64,000 nucleotides of DNA from Lolium rigidum (taxonomy: Eukaryota; Streptophyta; Magnoliopsida; Poales; Poaceae): NCBI RefSeq assembly GCF_022539505.1, contig NC_061513.1:349475696-349539695 (forward strand), written 5' to 3'. Under the pieces are notes generated by a model. It made no database searches. It saw only the letters and a list, made by a program, of their open reading frames with translations, and was not told where the DNA came from. The position numbers were made by a program, and so were the translations under genes. Below are positions 46,004-58,007 of this stretch, one piece after another. How positions within the stretch are numbered: the stretch's first letter is position 1; each line of letters begins with the position of its first letter.

Positions 46004-46877
46004 CTACAATACATGTGGTACAACTGTATTGTAGTCTCGCCTCCCGTGGAGGTCTCTAGTCGTGGCTTCATTCCTGGTACATCCCAGGCTTCCATCTGGT
46101 CGAACGAGTAGTCCTCCTGATAGAGTCTGGGACATAGGGTCTCCCAGTCGGCTGGTAGTCTGAATCAGAGGATGATCCCAGGGAAAATCTGTTGTCATGA
46201 AATGATTATTTAATGAAGCATAATCCTCCCCTGGGGTGTACTCCCCTGTGACTCCATCATAAGCATTCCTTCCATCTGTGTCCGACTCTATCATTATCGG
46301 ATACTCCTCATAATCTCCTCTACTGTACTGATGGTTCTGATATTGGGTTGTGGCGTCCTCATCTCTCTCAGAATTACATCTCACTGGATCACCATAAGTC
46401 CCCATGAATGATCCCCAACGCCAACCTGTGGAGTTCTCAATAGGAGTCTCGGAACGCTGATGATTTCCGGATTCCTCTCCGCCCTCATATCCACCTTGGG
46501 AGCTACTTGGAAAGTACCTAGGTGTTATAGGTGTGGTTTGTGGTTCTGGATGGTCTATGCTGATAAATTCACCAGTTGAATAAACCGGTGAGTGAACCTC
46601 ACCATCCATTGGCTCCTTTCCCTTCGACTCCTCCTTGGGCTCAGTGAATTCATCCAACATTGTGTCAATTGCTCCCGACAGATGTCGATTCAACTGAAAG
46701 AACAATGCCAGTAGGCTTCGGCAGTTATCCATGTACTTAGCGGCTTCTGCAGGCTTTCGCTTTGCAAACTTAAAGTGGTTCAACATAGGATCATCTTCCT
46801 CCTCCATATGTGGAATATGTGCGAATTTGGAACCAATAAGATCCTTGGTCTTATGTTCCCGAATATCTGTGATAGCT
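46004..46877 (-). pseudogene. Element D ORF0, C-terminal part
   Basis: Continues ORF0 after element H. It carries the SKFAHIPHM block and a helical region (MLNHFKFAKRKPAEAAKYMD, LLALFFQLNRHL), then a long hydrophilic, Ser/Asp/Glu/Gly-rich tail to the stop at 46004. Apart from H the ORF is open for 381 codons, surprising for an element whose gag-pol carries stops. The position matches ORF0 of C, and RFAH/KFAH-type similarity suggests homology. Function unknown. Confidence 0.75.
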
Positions 46878-48391
46878 TGATACGTCCAATTTGCATCACT
46901 ATTTTATATCATAATTTGTTGTTATTCATTGATATATTTCATATTTGGAGATGATACTTATGTTATTTCATCTATTTTGCATGTTTCATGATTAATGGAG
47001 GATCGCGCACCGGAGCCAGGATTCTGCTGGAAAAAGCGCCGTCAGAATGCAATATTTCGGAAGATCAACAATTGACGGAATTTATATGAAAAATCCTATT
47101 TTTCCAGAAGACGAGGGAGCCAGAAGGGGGAGCCGAGGAGGGCCGCCATGGACCCACCTCATGGGCCGGCGCGGGCCCTGCTCTTGCCGCGCCGCCCTGT
47201 GAGGAGGGGGCCCACAGCCCCCTCTGGCCTCCTCTCCTTCGCATATTTCTTCGCCCCGAAAACCTAAGCTCCAGGGGGAGACAGTCGCGAAGAGTTACAG
47301 CCGCCTCTGCGGGGCGGAGAACACCAGAGAGAAAAGAGCTCTCCGGCAGGCTGAGATCCGCCGGGGAAATTCCCTCCCGGAGGGGGAAATCGACGCCATC
47401 GTCACCGTCATCGAGCTGGACATCATCTCCATCACCATCGTCATCATCTACATCATCATCACCGCCGTCTCCACCGCTGCACATCGTCACCGCTGTAACA
47501 ATTTGGGTTTGATCTTGATTGTTTGATAGGGGAAACTCTCCCGGTGTTGATTTCTACTTGTTATTGATGCTATTGAGTGAAACCGTTGAACCAAGGTTTA
47601 TGTTCAGATTGTTATTCACCATCATATCACCTCTGATCATGTTCCATATGATGTCTCGTGAGTAGTTCGTTTAGTTCTTGTGGACATGGGTGAAGTCTAA
47701 ATGTTAGTAGTGAAGTATGGTTGAGTAATATTCAATTTTATGATATTTAAGTTGTGGTGTTATTCTTCTAGTGGTGTCATGTGAACGTCGACTACATGAC
47801 ACTTCACATTTATGGGCCTAGGGGAATGCATCTTGTACTCGTTTGCCAATTGTGGGGTTGCCGGAGTGACAGAAACCTGAACCCCCGTTGGTATATCGAT
47901 GCAGGAGGGATAGCAGGATCTCAGAGTTTAAGGCTGTGGTTAGATTTATCTTAATTACTTTCTTGTAGTTGCGGATGCTTGCAAGGGGTATAATCACAAG
48001 TATGTATTAGTCCTAGGAAGGGCGGTACATTAGCATAGGTTCACCCACACAACACTTATCAAAACAATGAAGATTAATTAGCCGTATGTAGCGAAAGCAC
48101 TAGACTTAAATCCCGTGTGTTCTCAAGAATGTTTGGTCATTATAAGTAAACAAACCGGCTTGTCCTTTGTGCTAAAAAGGATTGGGCCACTCGCTGCAAT
48201 TGTTACTCTCGCACTTTACTTACTCGTACTTTATTCAACTGCTACATCAAAACCCCCGAATACTTGTCTGTGAGCATTTACAGTGAATCCTTCATCGAAA
48301 CTGCTTGTCAACACCTTCTGCTCCTCGTTGGGATCGACATTCTTACTTATCGAAAATACTATGATACACCCCCTATACTTGTGGGTCATCA
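46878..48391 (+). repeat. 5' LTR of element H
   Basis: 1514 bp, nearly identical to 54105-55619 with scattered substitutions (for example TGATACGTCC versus TGATACGCCC). It includes a CATCAT-rich microsatellite near 47410-47470, which creates a poly-Asp antisense ORF that is not a gene. Confidence 0.95.
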
Positions 48392-48402
48392 AGACTATTT
48401 TC

Positions 48403-48420
48403 TGGCGCCGTTGCCGGGGA
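48403..48420 (+). other. Primer-binding site, tRNA-Asp type (element H)
   Basis: TGGCGCCGTTGCCGGGGA, 11 bases after the 5' LTR, same as in B and I. Confidence 0.88.
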
Positions 48421-48506
48421 GTGAAGCGCTATTGGTAAGTGGAATTGGTAAGGGAAACTTTTACTGTTTGTGCTGATTTTATTTCTGCCTGCTGCCATAA
48501 TTCATT

Positions 48507-49430
48507 ATGGAGAGATCTTCTCTTGAATTTTTATTTGGAAAATCTACTACTACTGCAAAGGTAGTGGATGAGGCGCCAGGTGAGGAAGAAATACCATACA
48601 AAATACCTATGAAAATTATTGAACGTGTAGTGGATAACCGTTATACAGGGGATGGAACTGTCCACCCTGGAGATCATTTACTGTTCTTGCATGAATTATG
48701 CGGTTTATTCAAGTGTGCAGGTATTGCTATGGATGAAGTGAGGAAGAAACTATTCTCTATATCGATGTCTGGTAAAGCGGCGCATTGGTATAAATTACTG
48801 GATAATGGGGATTCTCTTGAATGGAATGATATTGTGCCTCGGTTTTATTCTAAGTTCTATCCTCCAAGTGAAATTCACAAGGATCGGAACCACATATATA
48901 ATTTTTGGCCTCATGATGGAGAGAGTATTGCCCAAGCGTGGGGGAGATTGAAGTCTTTAATGCTCAAATGCCCCATTCATGAGCTTCCTGGTAATGTTAT
49001 TATTGATAATTTCTATGCAAGACTTTCTTTTCAAGACAAGACCTTGCTGGATACTTCTTGTTCTGGATCATTTACACGCAACAAAGAAGAGTTTAAGAGG
49101 GACCTTCTTAATCGGATCCAGGAGAATACTGAAGGATGGGAGAACGACAAAGATAGAGAATCAGGTATAAATTATGATTATAAATGCATTGAAGCTTTTA
49201 TGGATACTGATAAATTTCGTAATATGAGTGCTACTTATGGTCTTGATTCTCAAGTTGCTGCAAATCTTTATAAAGCTTTTGCCTCTCATTATGAATTGCC
49301 TAAGAAGAACTTTGATAAGTATCATGAACCGTATAAAGATAAAATTGATTCATCTATTAATAAATGTGTTGTAGTTGAAACTGTTGATCATGTTATTCCT
49401 GAAGCTTATATTGAAAAAACTCCTTTCTGA
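48507..49430 (+). pseudogene. Element H Gag, C-terminally truncated
   Basis: ATG at 48507, 307 codons. The N-terminal 230 residues match a retrotransposon Gag domain: HELCGLFKCAGIAMDEVRKK, GKAAHWYKLL, WNDIVPRFYSKFYPP and the long helix around AQAWGRLKSLMLKCP. The C-terminal 80 residues are a charged spacer. No zinc knuckle is present. The frame ends at TGA near 49430, where deletion joins Gag to RT sequence, so protease and most of RT are gone. It may still be translatable as a partial Gag. Confidence 0.85.
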
Positions 49431-49463
49431 GATGCGGAACCTTGATAAGTCTATGGCAATTCT

Positions 49464-51650
49464 TTTGATAATTGCTTGCGGAACCTTGATAAAGTTTTGC
49501 AGAGATATGAAGAAACTAACCTTGTTCTTAATTGGGAGAAATGCCACTTTATGGTTAATGAAGGAATTGTATTGGGACATAAAATTTCTGAGAGAGGTAT
49601 TGAAGTTGATAAAGCTAAATTTGAAGCAATTGAGAAGATGCCCTATCCTAGGGATGTTAAAGGTATTCGTAGTGTTCTTGGTCATGCTGGGTTTTATAGG
49701 AGGTTTATTAAAGACTTCTCCAAAATTTCAAAGCCTCTTACTAATCTTCTTCAAAAAGATGTACCTTTTGTTTTTTATGATGATTGTAAGGAAGCTTTTG
49801 AAACTCTAAAGAAAGCCTTAACAACTGCTCCTATAGTCGAACCTCCTGATTGGAACTTACCATTTGAAATTATGTGTGATGCTAGTGATTTTGCTGTAGG
49901 CGCTGTTCTTGGACAGCGAGTAAATAAAAAATTGAATGTTATTCATTATGCTAGTAAAACCCTTGATGCTGCTCAAAGAAATTATGCTACTACTGAAAAA
50001 GAATTGTTAGCTGTAGTCTTTGCTTGTGATAAGTTTAGATCTTATATTGTTGATTCAAAAGTTACAATTCATACTGATCATGCTGCAATCAGATACCTTA
50101 TGCAAAAGAAAGATGCTAAGCCAAGGCTTATTAGATGGGTACTTCTGTTGCAAGAATTTGATTTACATATTGTAGATAGGAAAAGGTGTTGATAATCCTG
50201 TTGCTGATAATTTGTCTAGATTGGAAAATATTGCTTATGATCCTGTTCCCGTTAATGATAGTTTTCCAAATGAACAATTGGCTGTAATAAAGGTGAGCTC
50301 GCGAGACAGTCCTTGGTATGCTGATTATGCTAACTTTATTGTTTCCAAGTACTTGCCTCCAACCTTTTCAGCCCAGCAAAGGAGGAAATTCTTTTATGAC
50401 TCGAGGCATTATTTCTGGGATGACCCACACTTATATAAAGAAGGAGTGGATGGTATTCTGCGAAGATGTGTCCCCGAATATGAACAGCAAGAGATGTTGA
50501 GTAAATGTCATGGTAGTGCTTATGGAGGACATCATGCCGGAGATAGAACCGCACAAAAGATTCTACAATCAGGTTTTTATTGGCCACCTCTCTTCAAAGA
50601 TGCAAGGAAGTTTATTTTATCTTGTGATGAATGTCAAAGGGTTGGTAATATCTCCAGACGCAATGAAATGCCTATGAATTATACTCTTGTTATTGAACCG
50701 TTTGATTGTTGGGGATTTGACTTCATGGGACCTTTTCCCTCTTCGAAGGTAACACTCATATACTTGTTGTTGTTGATTATGTTACTAAATGGGTGGAAGC
50801 CATACCTACAAAAAGTGCTGATGGTGAGACCTCTTTAAGAATGCTTTTAGATATTATTTTTCCTCGATTTGGAGTTCCTAGATATATTATGACTGATGGA
50901 GGTTCTCATTTTATTCATGGTGGTTTTAGGATAACTCTTGCTAAATATGGTATTAATCATAGAATTGCTTCCGCTTATTATCCTCAAACTAGTGGGCAAG
51001 TAGAATTATCAAATAGAGAGATTAAAGCTATCTTGGAAAAGACTGTTAATAAAACTAGAAAGAATTGGGCTAGTAAATTGAAGGAAGCACTATGGGCTTA
51101 TAGAACTGCTTATAAAAATCCCATGGGTATATCACCTTATAAAATGGTTTATGGAAAAGCTTGTCATTTACCTTTAGAACTAGAGCACAAAGCTTATTGG
51201 GCTGTAAGAGAACTAAATAAAGATCCTAAACTAGCCGGTAAGAAAAGATTGCTACAATTGGGTTCTCTAGATGAATGGAGAAGTGAAGCTTATGAAAATG
51301 CTAAACTCTTTAAAGAGAAAGTTAAGAAATGGCATGATAGAAGAATTATCAAAAGAGAATTTAATATTGGAGATAAAGTCCTATTGTATCGGTCTCGTCT
51401 CAGATTCTTTGCAGGGAAATTACTCTCGAAATGGGAAGGACCATATGTCGTTGAGGAGGTGTATCGTTCAGGAGCAATTAAAATTAGCTCTCTCCAAGGC
51501 AATGCCACACAAGTGGTGAATGGACAAAGACTCAAGCATTATATCTCAGGTGATTCTTATAATGTAGATGTTGATGTTATTCGAGTGGAAACACCGGAGG
51601 CTTTCATCAAAGGGCAAATTGACAGTCCGCCTGAACTCGACTTTGAATAG
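49464..51650 (+). pseudogene. Element H pol remnant: late RT, RNase H, integrase
   Basis: Begins in the RT thumb/connection ([37 protein letters not shown]), so the RT catalytic motif is absent. RNase H follows ([25 protein letters not shown]). Integrase has an HHCC finger (GHHAGDRT to CDECQ) and all three catalytic positions (GFDFMGP, TDGGSHF, GQVELSNRE), then a C-terminal domain (NIGDKVLLYRSRLRFF, WEGPYVVEEV). Frameshifts near 50185 and near 50745, the second inside integrase, break it into three frames. The final ORF ends at 51650. Confidence 0.92.
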
Positions 51651-51987
51651 GTAACAGTACTGGTAATAAAAGTTCGCGATTTACTTTCCAAACAATATTT
51701 TTGCTGTTTTTGGAATATATGAGAAATTACGAGATTGAAACGGAGTGGAGGAGACGCACGAGGGCGTGCCCCCATAGGCCGGCGCGGGCCCCAGCCTGGC
51801 CGCGCCACCCTATGAGCTGGCCGCCTCGTCGCCTCTCTCCAACTCTGGTTCGACCTGGTACTTTCCTTTTGTCGTGAAAATTCTTGCTATATAATCCCCC
51901 GGACCCCTGGAGGTCCGTATATCGTTTTCTCGACGTGTTTTGTTTCGAGCTGTTTCTGCCAGGATCTGTTTTCAATCTAGAAGCACC

Positions 51988-52533
51988 ATGGTCTCCAAGA
52001 ACAAGGGCAAGGGGCTTCCGGATGAGGATATTCAAGATCCCGAGTAGGAAGAGGTGGACGAGAGCGTCAAGGAAGAAGATGAAGAAGAAGTGGAGGAAGA
52101 CTCGCGCGCATACCCGCGTGCTACCATCGCAAGCATCGAGGTGGTGGATAACCCTCTTAGTGCAAAGAGGAGCGCAAGAATTTGCACCGGAGGAAGGGTT
52201 CCACGTCATTACCTAGCTCCAAATACATCTTCTTCAGGCACTTACCACCCCTTCCGCAATCTAATTTACAATAGTCAAATTGAAAGGACTCCCAAGGCAG
52301 CATTGCCTAGCAATTGGGATATAGATCGTTCTAACACTACAGGAAGGATGAAGCCTGAGGTTAAAGAGTGGGGAAATAACTCCAAGAGTTGGGACTCGCC
52401 GTCGGACATACTTCTTAACCGCGTCGAGCACAATTCGGAGATGATCCGCAACCTCATGTACAAGATTGATGAGCTTCAGGAGCTTGTTGAGAAGCTTGTC
52501 AAGAATTCATCACCATCATCGCCGAAGGAGTAA
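51988..52533 (+). pseudogene. Element H third ORF in env-like position, unknown function
   Basis: ATG at 51988 opens MVSKNKGKGLPDED, stops in frame at TAG 52045-52047, then continues in the same frame to TAA at 52531. Residues 20-45 are very acidic; the middle has no recognised domain; the last 45 residues are a predicted coiled coil (heptads around RVEHNSEMIRNLMYKIDELQ). Athila elements have an ORF between integrase and 3' LTR sometimes called env-like. This one is too short and I see no signal peptide or membrane segment, so envelope function is not supported. The 337 bases between pol and this ORF hold no gene. Confidence 0.55.
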
Positions 52534-54088
52534 CTCATCATCGGTATTGGCATACCCTTGGTTTATTCCAAGCTTGGGGGAGTGCCGCGGTATCACATCA
52601 TCACTATCTTTTACTTTTTACTGTCAAGTAGTGTCATATCATGAGTAGGGAAGTTATCATATAAGATGGGTTGCAGTGTGGAAATATCTCTCCTTTAGTT
52701 GGTTGTCTATGTATCCCTTGGTGTGAGTTATCGTTATGGAATATTAATGAGAAGTCTTATCATTTACATATTGCACATCTTATTTTAGTTTGCAATCCCT
52801 ATTATATGATTGATCTTGTTATTAGTATTGGTGTCACTTTGGGAGCATTGAATAAATCTATTTGGTTTTGGCAAACTTAGCACTGGTCAATAGCAATAAC
52901 ACTTTGAGGTTTAAGTAGAAAAGAGAAATACATGTAGTTGTCTCATTGTCTTCTTTTCTTGTTAGCTCATAGCTTATTATTCTGAAGTTAAAATTGTTTG
53001 TGCTTACAAGGAAGATGCATGATTGTTTCTATCACATGTATATTTGTTTGTTTCCCTCAACTCTTGTGTTTTCTAATTAACCTTGCTAGCCAAAAACCTG
53101 TACTGAGAGGGAATGCTTCTCGTGCATCCAGTGGCTTCATCCGCTTATATAATAACTCTGCAAAAAGAGCTGGCAATGGGGTTCCCAGCCCCGATTAATT
53201 AACCTTCATAATGTTACAAAAATAAACACTCCTCCATGGTATGTGATTGTTGGACGGCACCCGAGGATTCGGTTAGCCATGGCTTGAGAAAGGAAAGGTG
53301 GGGAGGAGTGTCATCTAAATAAAACTAAAATAAAAAGGCACTCCTTCATGGTATGAGATTGTTGGCAGGCACCCGAGGATTCAGTTAGTCATGGTTTGTG
53401 AAAGCAAAGGTTGGAAGGAGTGCCAACCAAAAATAAAACTGTATGGGACCCCTCTTCGAGAGTTTGTCTGGCAAGGGGGTTAGAGTACCCGCTACCAGTC
53501 GTTGACAACAACAAACACCTCTCAAAATGTTACTTTTATTCTCTTTATATGATTTCAAAACTGAAAAAGCTCTAGCACATGATTTAATCCCTGCTTCCCT
53601 CTGCGAAGGGCCTGTCTTTTACTTTATGTTGAGTCAGTAAACCTATTTCCCTCCATCTTAAGCAAGCATTTGAGTTGTTGTGATCAAACTATCTATATTG
53701 TGATTTACTTCATCATGTCTCTTACTCTTCCTTGTTTAGTACAAGTTTTATCCGAATGAATATAGCTTTGAAAGTTATCAAAGATTATGAGGAGATTATT
53801 ATGATTGAGTATGCAAGTTGTGCCATATAAACTTTAACATGAGAGCGCTGCTCAATAGATAAGTATAACCTGTTAATTGTTCTCTGAACAAGAACGAAGT
53901 TTGCCATCACCAACTATGATTTCTTATGCACCTTTATTTGTGATTACCTTATACTTGTTTCAAGTTGAATTATATGAGGAAGTTGTCTACTAGAATGTCT
54001 TGTGTGAATGAATATGATGCTTCTTGTCCGTATTTTATTTATCGACTCTTCACTCCATAAACATGTGGTCCTATTTACCGAGTTTAGT
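52534..54088 (+). other. Non-coding interior of element H
   Basis: No gene supported. It contains an internal polypurine-like AAGCTTGGGGGAGT (about 52570), a segment shared with element A (53090-53650) and a tandem duplication at 53227-53440. Confidence 0.7.
53227..53440 (+). repeat. Tandem duplication of a hairpin-forming block in element H
   Basis: Two copies (53227-53338 and 53339-53440) of a block beginning CACTCCTCCATGGTATG and ending in its partial complement GGAGGAGTG; the second copy reads CACTCCTTC...GAAGGAGTG, so both arms changed together. Element A has one copy (5363-5452). Confidence 0.75.
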
Positions 54089-54104
54089 TAAGCTTGGGGG
54101 GAGT
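54089..54104 (+). promoter_or_regulatory. Polypurine tract of element H
   Basis: TAAGCTTGGGGGGAGT immediately before the 3' LTR. Confidence 0.8.
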
Positions 54105-55619
54105 TGATACGCCCAATTTGCATCACTATTTTATATCATAATTTGCTGTTATTCATTGATATATTTCATATTTGGAGATGATACTTATGTTATTTCATCT
54201 ATTTTGCATGTTTCATGATTATTGGAGGATCGCGCACCGGAGCCAGGATTCTGCTGGAAAAAGCGCCGTCAGAATGCAATATTTTGGAAGATCAACAATT
54301 GACGGAATTTATATGAAAAATCCTATTTTTCCAGAAGACGAAGGGAGACAGAAGGGGGAGCCGAGGAGGGCCGCCATGGGCCCACCTCATGGGCCGGCGT
54401 GGGCCCTGCCCTGGCCGCGCCACCCTGTGAGGAGGGGGCCCACAACCCCCTCTGGCCTCCTCTCCTTCGCATATTTCTTCGCCCCGAAAACCTAAGCTCC
54501 AGGGGAGACAGTCGCGAAGAGTTACAGCCGCCTCTACGGGGCGGAGAACACCAGAGAGAAAAGAGCTCTCCGGCAGGCTGAGATCCGTCGGGGAAATTCC
54601 CTCCCAGAGGGGGAAATCGACGCCATCGTCACCGTCATCGAGCTGGACATCATCTCCATCACCATCGTCATCATCTACATCATCATCACCGCCGTCTCCA
54701 CCGCTGCACATCGTCACCGCTGTAACCATTTGGGTTTGATCTTGATTGTTTGATAGGGGAAACTCTCCCGGTGTTGATTTCTACTTGTTATTGATGCTAT
54801 TGAGTGAAATCGTTGAACCAAGGTTTATGTTCAGATTGTTATTCACCATCATATCACCTCTGATCATGTTCCATATGATGTCTCGTGAGTAGTTCGTTTA
54901 GTTCTTGAGGACATGGGTGAAGTCTAAATGTTAGTAGTGAAGTATGGTTGAGTAATATTCAATGTTATGATATTTAAGTTGTGGTGTTATTCTTCTAGTG
55001 GTGTCATGTGAACGTCGACTACATGACACTTCACCTTTCTGGGCCTAGGGGAATGCATCTTGTACTCGTTTGCCAATTGTGGGGTTACCGGAGTGACAGA
55101 AACCTGAAACCCCGTTGGTATATCGATGCAGGAGGGATAGCAGGATCTCAGAGTTTAAGGCTGTGGTTAGATTTATCTTAATTACTTTCTTGTAGTTGCG
55201 GATGCTTGCAAGGGGTATAATCACAAGTATGTATTAGTCCTAGGAAGGGCGGTACATTAGCATAGGTTCACCCACACAACACTTATCAAAACAATGAAGA
55301 TTAATTAGCCGTATGTAGCGAAAGCACTAGACTAAAATCCCGTGTGTCCTCAAGAACGTTTGGTCATTATAAGTAAACAAACCGGCTTGTCCTTTTTGCT
55401 AAAAACGATTGGGCCACTCGCTGCAATTGTTACTCTCGCACTTTACTTACTCGTACTTTATTCAACTGCTACATCAAAACCCCCCGAATACTTGTCTGTG
55501 AGCATTTACAGTGAATCCTTCATCGAAACTGCTTGTCAACACCTTCTGCTCCTCGTTGGGATCGACATTCTTACTTATCGAAAATACTACGATACACCCC
55601 CTATACTTGTGGGTCATCA
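54105..55619 (+). repeat. 3' LTR of element H
   Basis: 1515 bp, TGATACGCCC start and GGGTCATCA end, followed by target copy TAGCT. Confidence 0.95.
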
Positions 55620-55896
55620 TAGCTTTCATCATGGCTATGTGATAGGCTGTTCTTATGGTTCTAGCCTCTCCCGCTGGCATCACTGCACTCATTCCTAAGG
55701 ATTCTGGTAGTTGTAGTCCTACCCTACACTTTGCCAGTACTGTACCATCGTAGTACATGTACTTCATTACTCGGATTTTGGGATCGCACCCAAATTCGAG
55801 TAACATTGCACGGAGAATGTCAGCGAGTCCTCCGTCATAATCGTTCAGAGTTGATTCCTTCACTTTCACGTTACGTCCGGAACGTGAACTGGCCAT
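55620..55896 (-). pseudogene. Element D ORF0, N-terminal part
   Basis: ATG at 55896 (minus). Encodes a basic start (MASSRSGRNVKVKES) and a globular region (ADILRAMLLEFGCDPKIRVM, ARTIRTAYHIAMMKA) up to the TAGCT target of element H. Joining to 46872 keeps the frame, giving 381 residues in total. It lies between the tRNA-Met primer site and gag. Confidence 0.78.
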
Positions 55897-56098
55897 TTTA
55901 GGCTGTGGATAAGAAAGAATATAATATTAGTAATGATGCATCATAATAGTGATCATAAAGAATTATCGCACTAAAAGATATGATTGTTTTATTCTCAAGT
56001 GAATAGACACCATATTTTTAGAGAATTCTTTACTAATCCTATTTGACTCCTAACGTTCGGTCTCATTTACTAGGTTCCAACCTAAGGTCAAAGATTTT

Positions 56099-56110
56099 GC
56101 TCTGATACCA
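56099..56110 (-). other. Primer-binding site, tRNA-Met type (element D)
   Basis: Minus strand TGGTATCAGAGC, four bases from the LTR end, as in element C. Confidence 0.9.
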
Positions 56111-56114
56111 ACTA

Positions 56115-58007
56115 TGGTGACCCTACATACCACTGCATGTTGTAGTATGCCAGTCGTTGATATAAAATTCACGAAGTACCAATCCACAAATATTACATCC
56201 CTCAGAGTAGTACAACAGAACATAGCAGGTCCATAACTCATTCATTTATTATTACAAACCACATGTACATATCATCACGGAGTTCCTCCTGGGTCCAGAG
56301 AAGGATACTCCTGGGTTCTAGGTGAACCCAACTTAATTTACAATATAATAGTCTCAGCAAGTCATACATCTTATTCTACTCGGGCAGCTAAGTACTAAGT
56401 GTTCACACTGCTCGGTTACTACTTCTATTAGGGTACTCTATGCTTGTTCTCCTTCGGAACCCTCCCTGGCTCCAAAGACGATGAGGTAGTCCACTCCCTC
56501 TACACCTCCGGAGAGGTCTGGCTCTTCATAGCAGATCCCATCTGCTCCTTCTTGGCCATCAGTATCCTCCTCAAGGCGCTTCAGACAGTCTAAGCAGGGG
56601 ATTTAAGAGTGGTATGAGTACGAGCGTCCTCAACAAGTTCATATTAGGAAAGAGGTGTTTAATGCACTAGCTACGATATTAGACCAAAAAGTTTAATACC
56701 AATGCATGTTTTAATAACCATTTCTTCAAAAGGTTGCTTTTATGAAGAAGAACTATGTCCGTCAGCCTTCACCGGTTTACTAGAACTTCATGGTGTTCCT
56801 TTTCGGCAGCGTTCGCAGTTCCAAAACCCGGAACAGGGAGTGAAAGTTCACGATTCATTACACTCTGCAGAGGTGTGTTGCTTTACCCATAAGAGATCTT
56901 AACCATGGTGCCAACCAGGCAGCTTTCCCGTCCACACTTCCTTTGGTGTGAGGCCCGGTGTAAGGTCTTAGTCAATTATACTCCTCCGCTACCTCGAACA
57001 CCCACCATTTGTTGCAATCCCCGACCCTAGGTCCTCGCCGGTGCTCTTATACCAATTAAGGACGGCCCCCGACCACGACGACAATTCAGGGCACTACCAT
57101 AAATTCCTTCGCCGTTAGATGCAACCCATCATAGATCGCATTACCTTGGGGACTTTAACGGGTTCCCCACCTTACCGCTTGTCCCTCGGGATCAAGTTTC
57201 TACGGTAAGCGCATCCGTTGATGAACGAGAGGTGGAAGTACAATTGACTACTCTGTCCCACTCCAGATCTTATGGTTAACACGAGTTTTACGGCACAAGA
57301 TTCACTGGACGACATTTGTTGTTTAATCCTAGATGGATATAAACCCATTGCAATGGAACCTCCACCATGTCAACACATTCCATGGTTCCATTTCCAACCA
57401 CATAGTCATATTCATAGTTATGAAAGTAATACTTTTTAGTACTTTGCAATTAATTTGGTAAAAATACTCAAATGACATGAGCAAGCGATGAACTTGCCTG
57501 AAGACTTCAAAGTGTTGCAGTTTGATGGTGTGGACTGACCCTTGTCCTATGTTGCTGAAAAATAGCATCATTGTCCGATAAGGGCAATGGTTAAAGAAGC
57601 AATTATGCATGGTTCAGCTTTTAGGGTTTTGTTTCCCCCTTCCCGATGCGTTATTATTTCATGTAAGAGGTAATTACTAAGAACAATTTAGGGATACTCT
57701 GTTTAGGGTAAAATACTACCTTGAAATGTTGTCAAGTTGTTTTTAAAGTCCAAACGTATTGATGGACTTATTTTTATCATTAAAAATATAAGGTTTGATT
57801 TTTAATGATAAATTCCTTGTATTTAAATATGACTCATTTTGAATTGTCTCAATAATTCCTATACATATTTTATTATGATAGAGAATTTTATTCTGAGTGA
57901 TTTACATATTTTATTTATTTTTTTAGAGTTCTTAACCATTTTCTATTCTTTTTCAAAGTTTGCGGTTTTAACAAAATTGTGAAAAGATAGTTTTACTCCT
58001 GGGCCCA
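56115..58007 (-). repeat. 5' LTR of element D, partial
   Basis: The inner LTR end (plus-strand TGGTGACCC) is fixed by the adjacent primer site. It extends right until element I interrupts at 58008 (GCCCA at 58003-58007 would be the target copy). No gene is seen. The sequence does not visibly overlap 28834-31674, as expected if the two copies retain different parts of one very long LTR. Confidence 0.75.

Larger units (their letters stand above)
46878..55619 (+). mobile_element. Element H: Athila-type Gypsy retrotransposon with internal deletion
   Basis: 8742 bp with LTRs of 1514 and 1515 bp, TGATACG start and GGGTCATCA end, and target duplication TAGCT (46873-46877, 55620-55624) inside ORF0 of D. 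tRNA-Asp primer site. The interior has N-terminal gag, then a deletion straight into late RT, RNase H, integrase, and a small third ORF where Athila elements have an env-like ORF. RNase H and integrase motifs ([20 protein letters not shown]) fit the Athila lineage. No protease or RT active site remains. Confidence 0.95.
28834..58007 (-). mobile_element. Element D: old Ty3/Gypsy chromovirus, host of the nest
   Basis: Read on the minus strand: partial 5' LTR (58007 to 56115), tRNA-Met primer site, ORF0, gag, protease, RT, RNase H, integrase, chromodomain-like tail, polypurine tract and partial 3' LTR (31674 to 28834). Removing the MULE, solo LTRs G and E/F, and element H joins every coding piece in frame. 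The remaining interior is about 6.1 kb. Both LTRs are cut, by A on the left and I on the right. The retained halves do not overlap by eye, which implies an LTR of at least about 4.7 kb if both pieces are LTR. Stops and catalytic substitutions show it is inactive. Confidence 0.9.

Noticed and set aside
46004..46807. Possible host gene with a hydrophilic 267-aa product
   Set aside because: It joins in frame to 55620-55896 when H is removed and lies between primer site and gag of D, so it is part of the element.
47065..47490. Poly-Asp antisense ORF (also at 54292-54729)
   Set aside because: Product of a CATCAT-rich microsatellite in the LTR of H, present in both LTRs.
51988..52533. Envelope gene of a plant retrovirus
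   Set aside because: No signal peptide, transmembrane segment or suitable length; only a coiled coil and an acidic stretch are visible.
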